Assembly (NCBI GenBank): GCA_905215815.1
Contig: CAJMRN010000093.1
Span: 1-6,147, forward strand
Reading direction: 5' to 3'
DNA length: 6,147 nucleotides
Source: an uncultured bacterium
Lineage (GTDB): Bacteria > Actinomycetota > Coriobacteriia > Coriobacteriales > Coriobacteriaceae
This document shows, one piece after another, positions 1-5,676 of the stretch. The notes below the pieces were generated by a model. The model was not told the origin of the DNA, did no database searches, and worked only from the letters and a program-made list of their open reading frames with translations. The position numbers and the translations under genes are program-made. Position 1 is the stretch's first letter; each line of letters begins with the position of its first letter.

Positions 1-15
1 TGCTGCCGTGACGTG

Positions 16-58
16 ACGAGTGAGGATATCCGGACACACGAGCGTGGCTTTTCGGACG
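16..58 (+). repeat. Left pair of GAGCGTGGA-type short repeats
   Basis: Two degenerate units of about 20 bp, starting at 16 and 38, follow the pattern ACGAG(C/T)G(T/A)GG, then an A/T-rich core, then GGAC. Their AGYGWGG cores lie at 19 and 41, which is 22 bp apart. The next core is the first arm of the hairpin at 70, which is 29 bp further on. The same 22/29 alternation recurs downstream of the next gene. The 17 bp at 31-47 recur exactly at 1485-1501. Confidence 0.75.
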
Positions 59-66
59 TTTACAAA

Positions 67-140
67 TCGAGCGTGGATAATCTCCCACTTTTGGCCGAGG
101 AAGGGCCAAAAACGGGAGATTTTCCACGCTCGATTTTTCT
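67..140 (+). repeat. Long palindromic hairpin, left copy (REPIN-like, possible terminator)
   Basis: The arms 67-86 and 114-133 are complementary at 19 of 20 positions. An inner perfect 8-bp stem (TTTTGGCC at 89-96 with GGCCAAAA at 104-111) extends the hairpin around a 7-nt loop. Each arm contains the GAGCGTGGA motif of the neighbouring short repeats, so the element is an inverted pair of that motif, like REP doublets (REPINs). The run ATTTTTCT directly after the stem on the + strand would suit a factor-independent terminator for a gene left of the window. That role is inferred. Confidence 0.75.
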
Positions 141-281
141 GTAGCTGTCATGTCGGCGGCCTCATTACACGTCGAGTGCATACGGGCCACGTTGCAAACA
201 AGGTAGTTTTGAGCCACAGTATATTTTCTTTCAAAGAAATCGACGGCTTTAGAGGCGTCAAATTGTGGAGACGGGGACCTC
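134..281. other. Intergenic stretch with no gene seen
   Basis: This stretch lies between the left hairpin and the promoter at 282. An open frame runs through it from the repeats, but it has no ribosome binding site, no recognisable domain and a composition unlike the neighbouring genes, so I do not call it. The only structure seen is a short perfect inverted repeat, TTTCTTT at 225-231 and AAAGAAA at 233-239. Confidence 0.5.
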
Positions 282-310
282 TCGACAACCACCCTACCTG
301 CAGATATAAG
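282..310 (+). promoter_or_regulatory. Sigma-70-type promoter of the AbiEi-like gene
   Basis: A TCGACA -35 box (282-287) and a TATAAG -10 box (305-310) each match the consensus at 5 of 6 positions and are separated by an ideal 17 bp. Transcription would start near 317. That gives a leader of about 110 nt before the ATG at 430 and places the iterons at 345-374 inside the transcribed leader. Confidence 0.55.
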
Positions 311-344
311 TCATCAGCCTAAAACGTCCAAAACCGTCAAGCAT

Positions 345-374
345 TTGGTCAGCGCCTGGACAGCATTTGGTCAG
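345..374 (+). promoter_or_regulatory. Three iterons at 11-bp spacing, putative operator
   Basis: TTGGTCAG (345-352), CTGGACAG (356-363) and TTGGTCAG (367-374) start exactly 11 bp apart. The outer two belong to a perfect 13-bp direct repeat, AGCATTTGGTCAG, at 340-352 and 362-374. This spacing puts all three on one face of the helix, as expected for cooperative protein binding. The iterons lie between the predicted promoter and the ribosome binding site of a gene with an AbiEi-like winged-helix domain. AbiEi antitoxins are known to repress their own promoters, so autoregulation is a reasonable inference. Confidence 0.5.
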
Positions 375-429
375 ACTTCGCATGAAACCGTCTGGTACGT
401 TTGCGCCGTTCCAAGAGTTGGGAGGCGAC

Positions 430-1413
430 ATGGGAAACATGACGGCGAATCAAAGACTTACAAGCCACATTAAAGCATGCGAACAGCAGCTGAGCTGCGT
501 GTACGCACGCACGGCGGCGGAGGCAAAGCAGATTGAGCGGCGGGTGGCGGCGGGAAGTCTAGAGGCGGTCATGCCGGGGCTGTATGCGCGTCCGGATTAT
601 TGGTCCGAGCTCAAGTTTCGGCAGCGTTATCTGCATCGGGTGCGGGCCCTTGCGCAAAAGCATCCCGACTGGACGTTTTGCTCCTATACGGCGGCTGTTA
701 TCTATGGCTTTTCGGTTTCGCATGCCAATTTGACGCACATCCATATCGCCGCGGCGCCGGCGCAATCGACGACGCCGGGCTCTCAGGTGATTCGACATCG
801 TTATGCTCGTCAAACGCGGGCAATCCAGATGGATATTGCCGTGACCGATATCGATCAGACGATTGCGGATTGCCTGGTCGATGCGTCGTTTGTCGAGGGA
901 CTGATCATTGCGGACTCAGCGCTTCATGAGCAGCTGTTGTCGATGGAGCATCTCGTTGAGACTGTCGACAATCTTGGCCTGAATCGTCGTGGTGTTGTGA
1001 CGGCGCGCAGGGTTGCGCGGTGTGCCGATGGCCTGTCGGAAAGCGGCGGCGAGTCCAAGGCACGCGCGCTGATGATCGAGCGCGGCTGGCAGACGCCGGA
1101 GCTGCAAGTTGAGCTGTTCGACCCAGTTGAGCCGGGACGGCCATATCGCGTTGACTACTTGTGGCGTGTGGGCGACCGACTGATTATCGGGGAGTTCGAC
1201 GGATTCGTTAAAAGCGAGAAAGCGGCGGAGGAGGGCAAGCTTGCGAAGGCGCAATTTGATGAGCGTCAGCGCGAGTCGAGGCTTTCGCTGCTTGATAACT
1301 GCAAGATCGTGCGCTTGTGCTGGGATGATCTGAGGGACCCGATAAAGCTCGATCGCAAGCTCAAAGTTGCCGGCGTACCGCGCGTGTGTGCTGAGGCGGT
1401 TGCAGAGCGTTGA
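430..1413 (+). CDS. AbiEi-like antitoxin-domain protein with DUF559/PD-(D/E)XK-like C terminus
   Basis: The protein has 327 residues. The ATG at 430 was chosen because GGGAGG (420-425) lies 4 nt upstream; in-frame TTG 367 and ATG 382 lack a ribosome binding site. Residues about 20-110 look like the AbiEi-type winged helix of type IV toxin-antitoxin systems, with the turn GSLEAVMPGLYARPDYW at 42-58 and CSYTAAVIYGF at 84-94. A middle segment (about 140-170, DIDQTIADCL and ADSALHE) is typical of the actinobacterial family. Residues about 203-300 resemble DUF559/Vsr-like nuclease folds: E208 in GGESKAR, D242 in RVDYLW, E255 and D257 in GEFDG, K261, then W298. No AbiEii nucleotidyltransferase toxin is adjacent, so the gene seems solitary. 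It is bracketed by directly repeated short-repeat/hairpin modules and preceded by a promoter and iterons. Family assignment is from motif recognition; nuclease activity and any defence role are inferred. It has no signal peptide or membrane segment, so it is probably cytosolic and DNA-binding. Confidence 0.75.
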   Translation: MGNMTANQRLTSHIKACEQQLSCVYARTAAEAKQIERRVAAGSLEAVMPGLYARPDYWSELKFRQRYLHRVRALAQKHPDWTFCSYTAAVIYGFSVSHANLTHIHIAAAPAQSTTPGSQVIRHRYARQTRAIQMDIAVTDIDQTIADCLVDASFVEGLIIADSALHEQLLSMEHLVETVDNLGLNRRGVVTARRVARCADGLSESGGESKARALMIERGWQTPELQVELFDPVEPGRPYRVDYLWRVGDRLIIGEFDGFVKSEKAAEEGKLAKAQFDERQRESRLSLLDNCKIVRLCWDDLRDPIKLDRKLKVAGVPRVCAEAVAER

Positions 1414-1418
1414 GCCGC

Positions 1419-1512
1419 ACGAGCGTGGAAATCCAGACGGACGAGTGTGGAAATCTGGACGCGCATTGGTTAAGCGTGGATTTTCGGACACACGAGCGTG
1501 GATTTTTGGACG
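1419..1512 (+). repeat. Right array of four GAGCGTGGA-type short repeats
   Basis: Four degenerate units begin 5 bp after the stop of the AbiEi-like gene. The AGYGTGG cores lie at 1422, 1444, 1473 and 1495, and the hairpin arm supplies a fifth at 1524. Spacings are 22, 29, 22 and 29 bp, which is a 51-bp super-period. A representative unit is GAGCGTGGATTTTTGGAC at 1494-1511. The first two units share GTGGAAATC(C/T). All units point the same way as the left array. Confidence 0.8.
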
Positions 1513-1520
1513 CTTGTTGA

Positions 1521-1588
1521 ATGAGCGTGGATAACCTCCCGTTTTTGGCTCATAAGGGGGCTCAAAGTGGGAGATTTTCCACGCTCAT
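1521..1588. repeat. Long palindromic hairpin, right copy (REPIN-like)
   Basis: The arms 1521-1540 and 1569-1588 are complementary at 18 of 20 positions. The 28-bp interior is diverged and pairs only partly, unlike the left copy. The 18 bp at 1569-1586 are identical to 114-131. The element lies between two convergent genes: the AbiEi-like gene ends at 1413, and the cyclo-ligase gene ends at 1613 on the other strand. It could act as a shared terminator, although no T-run follows it on the + strand. Confidence 0.75.
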
Positions 1589-1612
1589 CTTGCGGGTGCG
1601 ATACAGCGGCGA

Positions 1613-2176
1613 TCAGGCGCTGATGATGTGGGGTAGCGGCAGGTCGTGGGCGTCGGTGGGAACGTGGCCGACACGCTGCTCGTCAAAGGCTATGCCGATG
1701 ATTTGACATGCGGACGAGAGCATGGGCAGGTAGCGGTCATAGCAGCCGCCGCCGTAGCCCAGGCGCGCGCCGGCGCGGTCGAATGCTACGAGCGGCACGA
1801 TAATCATGTTGAGAGCCTCGGCAGGCACGATAGGGAAGCGACCGCTGTCGATGTCTGTGGCCGCGAAGGCCCGCGTGGGGTGGGCGATAAACGGCGCCGC
1901 GGACGCATCGTCGGCGGCAACTGCCCGCATGCACATGCGCTGGCCACAAGCTGCGGCGTCTGTTGCCGAGAACATGCACGGATAGGCCACGCGCCAGCCG
2001 TGTTTGGCGGCCGCAGCGGCAAACGCGGCTGGGTCGACCTCGGAACCCATCGCGGCATAGACGGCAACGGTGTGCGGCGCTGCGGTACCCAAGTGATCCA
2101 ACAGCTCAACAAGCCGCGCACAGATAACGGCAGACTTCGCGGCCCGCACATCCAAATCAAGAGCGTCGCCGAGCAA
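1613..2176 (-). CDS. 5-formyltetrahydrofolate cyclo-ligase (MTHFS family), N terminus frameshifted
   Basis: This enzyme (EC 6.3.3.2) uses ATP to convert 5-formyl-THF to 5,10-methenyl-THF in cytosolic one-carbon metabolism. The open frame gives 187 residues from a TTG at 2176. Family motifs are AVYAAMGSEVDP at 38-49, the substrate/ATP loop MIIVPLVAFDRAGARLGYG at 124-142 followed by GGCYDRYL, and VPTDAHDLPLPHIIS near the C terminus. The loop usually reads GGYYDR; here it is GGCYDR. A stop codon directly precedes the TTG in this frame, and the TTG has no ribosome binding site of its own. The normal start, with the family's basic first helix, is at 2207 in another frame. Either the gene is a recent pseudogene, the window has an indel error near 2168, or translation shifts frame. 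The family call is firm; whether the protein is functional is uncertain. Confidence 0.85.
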   Translation of the reverse strand: MLGDALDLDVRAAKSAVICARLVELLDHLGTAAPHTVAVYAAMGSEVDPAAFAAAAAKHGWRVAYPCMFSATDAAACGQRMCMRAVAADDASAAPFIAHPTRAFAATDIDSGRFPIVPAEALNMIIVPLVAFDRAGARLGYGGGCYDRYLPMLSSACQIIGIAFDEQRVGHVPTDAHDLPLPHIISA

Positions 2177-2220
2177 TCACCGCCTTCCGCAACTCGGCCT
2201 TGTCCATCCCAACCTCCTCT
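2157..2220 (-). pseudogene. Displaced start of the cyclo-ligase gene (RBS, ATG, 16 codons, stop)
   Basis: On the minus strand, AGAGGAGG (2220-2213) sits 5 nt before ATG 2207. The frame reads MDKAELRKAVIARRRS and then stops at TGA (2159-2157). MDKAELRKAVIARR looks like the authentic first helix of the enzyme; family members carry a conserved Lys and Arg here that contact ATP, probably K3 and R7. The downstream protein continues in the +1 frame from GAC at 2167 (DALDLDVRAAK). Relative to an expected ARRDALD junction, two bases are missing, or one is extra, around 2168. Confidence 0.75.
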
Positions 2221-2223
2221 AGC

Positions 2224-2262
2224 AAACCTACCAAAAAGGGACAGGTTTATTTTGGCAGGTTT
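2224..2262. repeat. Inverted repeat beside the cyclo-ligase RBS
   Basis: The arms 2224-2236 (AAACCTACCAAAA) and 2250-2262 (TTTTGGCAGGTTT) pair at 12 of 13 positions around a 13-nt loop. The element lies 3 bp upstream of the AGAGGAGG ribosome binding site of the minus-strand gene, so it would fold in that mRNA's leader. It may be a third, unrelated family of dispersed palindrome or a leader structure affecting translation; the sequence alone does not decide. Confidence 0.55.
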
Positions 2263-2315
2263 TATCTGGGCAAACACCCAAACCACCACATAAGCCATCG
2301 CAAAGGGGGCGGTTC

Positions 2316-2378
2316 ATGGACACCTTCGTGGGTTTTGACGAAGAGCGGGTGTTCGCGGCGGTTTGTCTCGATCTGTAA
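2316..2378 (+). CDS. Doubtful 20-codon small ORF or gene remnant ending in a repeat
   Basis: The frame reads MDTFVGFDEERVFAAVCLDL and stops at TAA (2376-2378). It is preceded by a good ribosome binding site, AAAGGGGG (2302-2309), with 6-nt spacing. The stop codon is supplied by the palindromic repeat that begins at 2362. That suggests the start of a longer gene cut off by the repeat, though a genuine short peptide or chance is equally possible. No homologue is recognised. It is divergent from the cyclo-ligase gene. Confidence 0.2.
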   Translation: MDTFVGFDEERVFAAVCLDL

Positions 2379-2424
2379 CAGTAGCTCGGCAAAATCGGAC
2401 CTAGATGTTACAGATTGAGACAAA
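2362..2424. repeat. Inverted pair 1 of the TTTGTCTCGATCTGTAACA repeat
   Basis: The arms 2362-2380 and 2406-2424 are complementary at 18 of 19 positions, the exception being a G:T pair, with a 25-nt loop. A second, weaker pair of the same motif follows 22 bp downstream. It looks like a dispersed REP-type doublet in non-coding DNA; no gene is seen inside. Confidence 0.75.
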
Positions 2425-2445
2425 GGGCCGGCATCATCCGAAAAC

Positions 2446-2502
2446 GTCTCGATTTATAACATCTGGAGCCAATATTGCCGCCTTGGCGTTACAGATCGGG
2501 AC
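2446..2502. repeat. Inverted pair 2 of the GTCTCGATCTGTAAC repeat
   Basis: The arms 2446-2460 (GTCTCGATTTATAAC) and 2488-2502 (GTTACAGATCGGGAC) pair at 12 of 15 positions, and two of the three mismatches are G:T wobbles. The loop is 27 nt. Both arms match the motif of the preceding pair, so four copies lie in 141 bp in the order +, -, +, -. Confidence 0.65.
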
Positions 2503-2543
2503 AAACTGGTGGGATGGGCTGAGCTGCCCCGCCCAAGCAGCGG

Positions 2544-2589
2544 CAAAAGAAAAGGTAGATTTTCAGGCATATCCCAAAAATCTACCTTT
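2544..2589 (-). terminator. Factor-independent terminator of the M16C peptidase gene
   Basis: A perfect 13-bp stem (2577-2589 with 2551-2563) has a 12-nt loop. On the minus strand its second arm runs into a T-rich tail, TTTTCTTTT. The hairpin begins 5 nt past the TAA stop (2597-2595) of the peptidase gene. The stem is A/T-rich, so it may be less strong than a GC-rich one. Confidence 0.7.
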
Positions 2590-2594
2590 GTGCG

Positions 2595-5500
2595 TTAGCC
2601 CAACAGGTCGACGACGTTAAAGCCGGCGTTGCTCTTGGCGATGACGTCTCGGCCGCCAAAGACGCACGTTGGCGACTCGGCTGCGATACGCGCCACGTCG
2701 GCGCCGAGCGAGCGCAGCTCACCAGGCGTGGCGGCGAGCATCTGGGCGCGGCGCTCCTCGCGTGCATGCGGATCGAGCCCGGCCAGGTAGGTCGTGTTGC
2801 GGCGCTTGGTGAGCGCGTACGGCTTCACCGGCGCGTCCATACCGCTCACGCAGCTCACGATAAAGCCCTCAAAGGCGGCCTCGTCGGGCTCAAAGCTGCC
2901 AAGCCATTCGCCTGCGCGCGCCACGCGCTCAATCGAGGGGTCGATTGCCGGGTCGCGGTAGGTGTAGAACGCCGTCTGACGCTCGCCGGCCGCGCGGAAT
3001 CCGCAACCGTACGCACCACCCTTCACGCGGATCTCGTTCCACAGGTAGTCGTAGGAGAGCGCGTTGGCGGCAACCGCCCAGGCGCCCGTCACGTCGATGC
3101 CCAGACGACGCGGGTCGCACGCGCTTGCCGCAAAGCAGATGTCGCTGGGGATGACAAAGGCCTCGTGGCGGTCGCGCGGCGTCGGCACCACGAGCGCGTC
3201 GCGGCCGGCATCGGTGCCATGGCCCGCGCCCAGCCCCAGGTCGCCTGCAGCGGCCCAGTACGCGTCAAAGTCCTCATCGCTGCCGGTAAAGCTCGCCATG
3301 CAGCCATCGGCCACAAAGATGCGCTCCGCCAGCTCGGCAAGCTTGGCACGCAGGCCGTCCAGGCGCTCGTCAAAGTGCTCGAGCAGATCGCGCAGGAACA
3401 GATAGAAGTCCACGCCCGAAAGCTGCTCGCGCACCACGGCCGAAGGCGAGCTATAGCTCATCGCGCGGCCGAGCGCCGCCGAGTGGCCGTTGTTGATAAA
3501 GCCCTGCTCAAGCCCAATGCGAATCTGCGTGAGCACGTCGCGCACGCGGTCAGCGTCGGCATCGAGCAAAAGCGTGCTCGACCACACCTCGCGCGGCAGG
3601 CTTGCCAGCGCATCGATCTTCTCGGACAGGGCGCCGGCGCTCACCAGCAGGTAGGGGCGCACGCCGTCCACGTCGGGCTGGGTCATGACCTCGGTCGTAA
3701 AGCTCAAAAAGCCCAGCTTGCCGGCGAGCAAGTTGTCGAGCTCCTCGGCCGAGTGCTCGCTCGTGGGCAGCTGTTTGAGCAGGCGGCAGAGCAGCGTCAC
3801 ATAGGGCAGGTCCTTAAACGCGACGCAGCTCAGGTCGAAATACTGCATGGCGTAGGCCAGGCGGTTAGTGGGGATGCCGTGGCGCAGACAGGGAATGGGC
3901 GCAGTGGTGTCCACGACCAGCGGCGGCTCGGGGCGCGCCTCGCCAATGTCGGACACGCGCAGGCGCGGCAGCGTAGCCTTGGCCTCGGGTGTGTCTTCCG
4001 CCTCCTGTGCGGCACGCAGCGCGGCCGTCTCGGCATCGATCATGGCATCGCGCTTGGCTGCCAGCTCGGCGGCCTCGGCACCCTCCGAACCCTCGGCGGC
4101 GTCCACCGGCACCAGCTCGACCAGCGCCATGTGGTCGTTCTCCAGCACCAGCTCGCGCAGCAGGTCCTCAAAGTAGCTGCCGTCCAGCTCGCCGCGCAGC
4201 TTCTCGTACACCGGGCCGTACTTGAGCGCCAGCGTCGCAGCGTCGTCATCGTAGAGCCACGTGCTCAGCGCGTCGCACGCAATGGCCACGCCGTCGGCGA
4301 TACCGTAGTCGCGCTGGCGCAGGTCGTATTCGTTGCTGCTGATGATGGCCTCCAGGCGCTCGCGCGGAACGCCGTGCTCACACAGGTCGCGACAGGCGTC
4401 CTGGAACACGCGGCGCAGCTCGCGCGCTACGCCGGGCTGCGCATTTTGCAGCATGATGAGCTCGTAGGGCTGCAGGCTCTCGGCCGCGGTATAGCTCACC
4501 ACGTTGCCGCCCAGGCCGGCGGCCAGAACGGCCTTCTTAACCGGCGCTTCGTTGGAGCCCAGCAGCGCCTCGAACAGGATGTCCGCCGCGATCGTGCGCT
4601 TGCGGTCGAGCGCACTGCCCAGCACCAAGCCCAGGCCCACCAGGGCGTTTTCGGGCGTGGTGGCCATCTCGACGCGCTTATACTCGCAGGTCACGGGCGC
4701 TTGCACGCCCAGCGGATTGGGCGCCAGTGTGGACGGGTCCTCGCCGGCGGCAACGGCTGCGTCCATGCGGCGACTCGCGGCGCTCGGCTGCGACAGATAG
4801 CGCTCGTCCAAAAAGGCCAGGGCGCGGTCCACGTCCAGATCGCCATAGAGTGTGATGTAGGAGTTGGAAGGATTGTAGTGGCGCGCGTGCGTGTCCAGGA
4901 ACTGCTCGTAGGTGAGCGCGGGAATCGCGCGCGGATCGCCGCCGCTCTCGTGCGCATAGGCGGTGTCGGGATAGAGCGCGGCGTTGACGGCGTCGTCCAG
5001 CACGCTCATGGGGTCGGACAGCGCGCCCTTCATCTCGTTGAACACCACGCCGTTATAGCGCAGCGTGCCCTCGCGCAGGCTCGCGGAGCTGTCGTCGCCC
5101 TCGCCCTCGGCGCCCTCCGGCAGGTCCAGCTCGTAGTGCCAGCCCTCCTGCTCAAAAATGGTCGGCTTGGTGTAGATGGCCGGGTTGAACACCGCGTCCA
5201 GGTACACGTCCATCAGGCTGTACAGGTCCTGCTCGTTGGTGGTGGCAACGGGGTAGATGGTCTTGTCGGGGTAGGTCATGGCGTTGAGGAACGTCTGCAT
5301 GGAGCTCTTGATCAGGTCGACAAACGGTTCCTTGACGGGGAACTTGGCCGATCCGCACAGCACCGAGTGCTCAAGAATATGGAACACGCCGGTGGAATCG
5401 GCCGGCGGCGTCTTAAATCCAATGGCAAAGGCCTTGTTTTCGTCGTCGCACGCCAGGTACAGCAGGCGAGCGCCCGAGGCGGTGTGGCGCAGCACGTAAG

Positions 5501-5618
5501 CGTCCGAGTCGAGCTCGGGCACGGTCTCGCAGCGCTCGACGGCAAAGCCGTGGCAGGTAGTGCCGGGCACCAGCAGCGCGGCGGCAGCGGCGCGCGGGTC
5601 GGTTGAGGTGGTGGGCAT
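2595..5618 (-). CDS. M16C-family zinc metallopeptidase (presequence protease/PreP-like)
   Basis: The protein has 1007 residues, close to the usual PreP length. The ATG at 5618 was chosen because AAGGAG (5631-5626) lies 7 nt upstream; the frame is open further but without a start signal. Residues 78-90 contain the inverted zinc motif HILEH (zinc ligands H80 and H84, catalytic base E83). E195 in VVFNEMKG is the third zinc ligand. LPRLRVSDI at 550-558 marks the M16C-associated linker region. NEIRVKGGAYG near the C terminus carries R864 and Y870, matching the Arg/Tyr pair of PreP. An acidic insert (about 167-181, EGAEGEGDDSS) lies between zinc ligands two and three. There is no signal peptide or membrane segment, so it is probably a cytosolic clamshell oligopeptidase that degrades unfolded peptides. 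The gene is monocistronic: its own -10 box lies upstream and a terminator follows immediately. The family is certain; its natural substrates are unknown. Confidence 0.95.
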   Translation of the reverse strand: MPTTSTDPRAAAAALLVPGTTCHGFAVERCETVPELDSDAYVLRHTASGARLLYLACDDENKAFAIGFKTPPADSTGVFHILEHSVLCGSAKFPVKEPFVDLIKSSMQTFLNAMTYPDKTIYPVATTNEQDLYSLMDVYLDAVFNPAIYTKPTIFEQEGWHYELDLPEGAEGEGDDSSASLREGTLRYNGVVFNEMKGALSDPMSVLDDAVNAALYPDTAYAHESGGDPRAIPALTYEQFLDTHARHYNPSNSYITLYGDLDVDRALAFLDERYLSQPSAASRRMDAAVAAGEDPSTLAPNPLGVQAPVTCEYKRVEMATTPENALVGLGLVLGSALDRKRTIAADILFEALLGSNEAPVKKAVLAAGLGGNVVSYTAAESLQPYELIMLQNAQPGVARELRRVFQDACRDLCEHGVPRERLEAIISSNEYDLRQRDYGIADGVAIACDALSTWLYDDDAATLALKYGPVYEKLRGELDGSYFEDLLRELVLENDHMALVELVPVDAAEGSEGAEAAELAAKRDAMIDAETAALRAAQEAEDTPEAKATLPRLRVSDIGEARPEPPLVVDTTAPIPCLRHGIPTNRLAYAMQYFDLSCVAFKDLPYVTLLCRLLKQLPTSEHSAEELDNLLAGKLGFLSFTTEVMTQPDVDGVRPYLLVSAGALSEKIDALASLPREVWSSTLLLDADADRVRDVLTQIRIGLEQGFINNGHSAALGRAMSYSSPSAVVREQLSGVDFYLFLRDLLEHFDERLDGLRAKLAELAERIFVADGCMASFTGSDEDFDAYWAAAGDLGLGAGHGTDAGRDALVVPTPRDRHEAFVIPSDICFAASACDPRRLGIDVTGAWAVAANALSYDYLWNEIRVKGGAYGCGFRAAGERQTAFYTYRDPAIDPSIERVARAGEWLGSFEPDEAAFEGFIVSCVSGMDAPVKPYALTKRRNTTYLAGLDPHAREERRAQMLAATPGELRSLGADVARIAAESPTCVFGGRDVIAKSNAGFNVVDLLG

Positions 5619-5634
5619 ATGCAGTCTCCTTTGA

Positions 5635-5676
5635 CGCCCCAGCGGGGGCGAATCGAGTCGAATCCTCGAGAGTATA
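5635..5676 (-). promoter_or_regulatory. -10 box and leader hairpin of the M16C gene
   Basis: On the minus strand a TATACT -10 box (5676-5671) matches the consensus at 5 of 6 positions. It lies about 50 bp before the ATG at 5618. No convincing -35 box is found at 16-19 bp. The leader contains a short GC-rich hairpin (GGGGCG/CGCCCC, 5650-5645 with 5640-5635, 4-nt loop) just upstream of the ribosome binding site. Confidence 0.45.

Noticed and set aside
304..315. The 12-mer ATATAAGTCATC shared with 5847-5858, possibly a common promoter element
   Set aside because: About one such 12-mer match is expected by chance in a window this size, and the second site lacks a -35 box at proper spacing.
20..322. 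A 100-codon open frame on the + strand at the left edge
   Set aside because: It runs straight through the short repeats and hairpin, has no RBS and no recognisable domain.
916..1491. A 191-codon frame on the minus strand opposite the AbiEi-like gene
   Set aside because: It is antisense to a well-supported gene, has no domain, and its upstream end lies in the repeat array.
16..1588. CRISPR array
   Set aside because: The repeats are short, degenerate and phased at 22/29 bp with related intervening sequence. There are no unique spacers of constant length and no cas genes.
1646..2293. A 215-codon frame on the + strand opposite the cyclo-ligase gene
   Set aside because: It is antisense to a gene with clear MTHFS motifs and shows no family features.
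2766..5606. A 946-codon open frame on the + strand opposite the M16C gene
   Set aside because: It is a shadow of GC-rich codon use in the peptidase gene. Its composition (rich in His, Arg, Gln, Val and Gly, with no domain) and lack of an RBS argue against a real protein.
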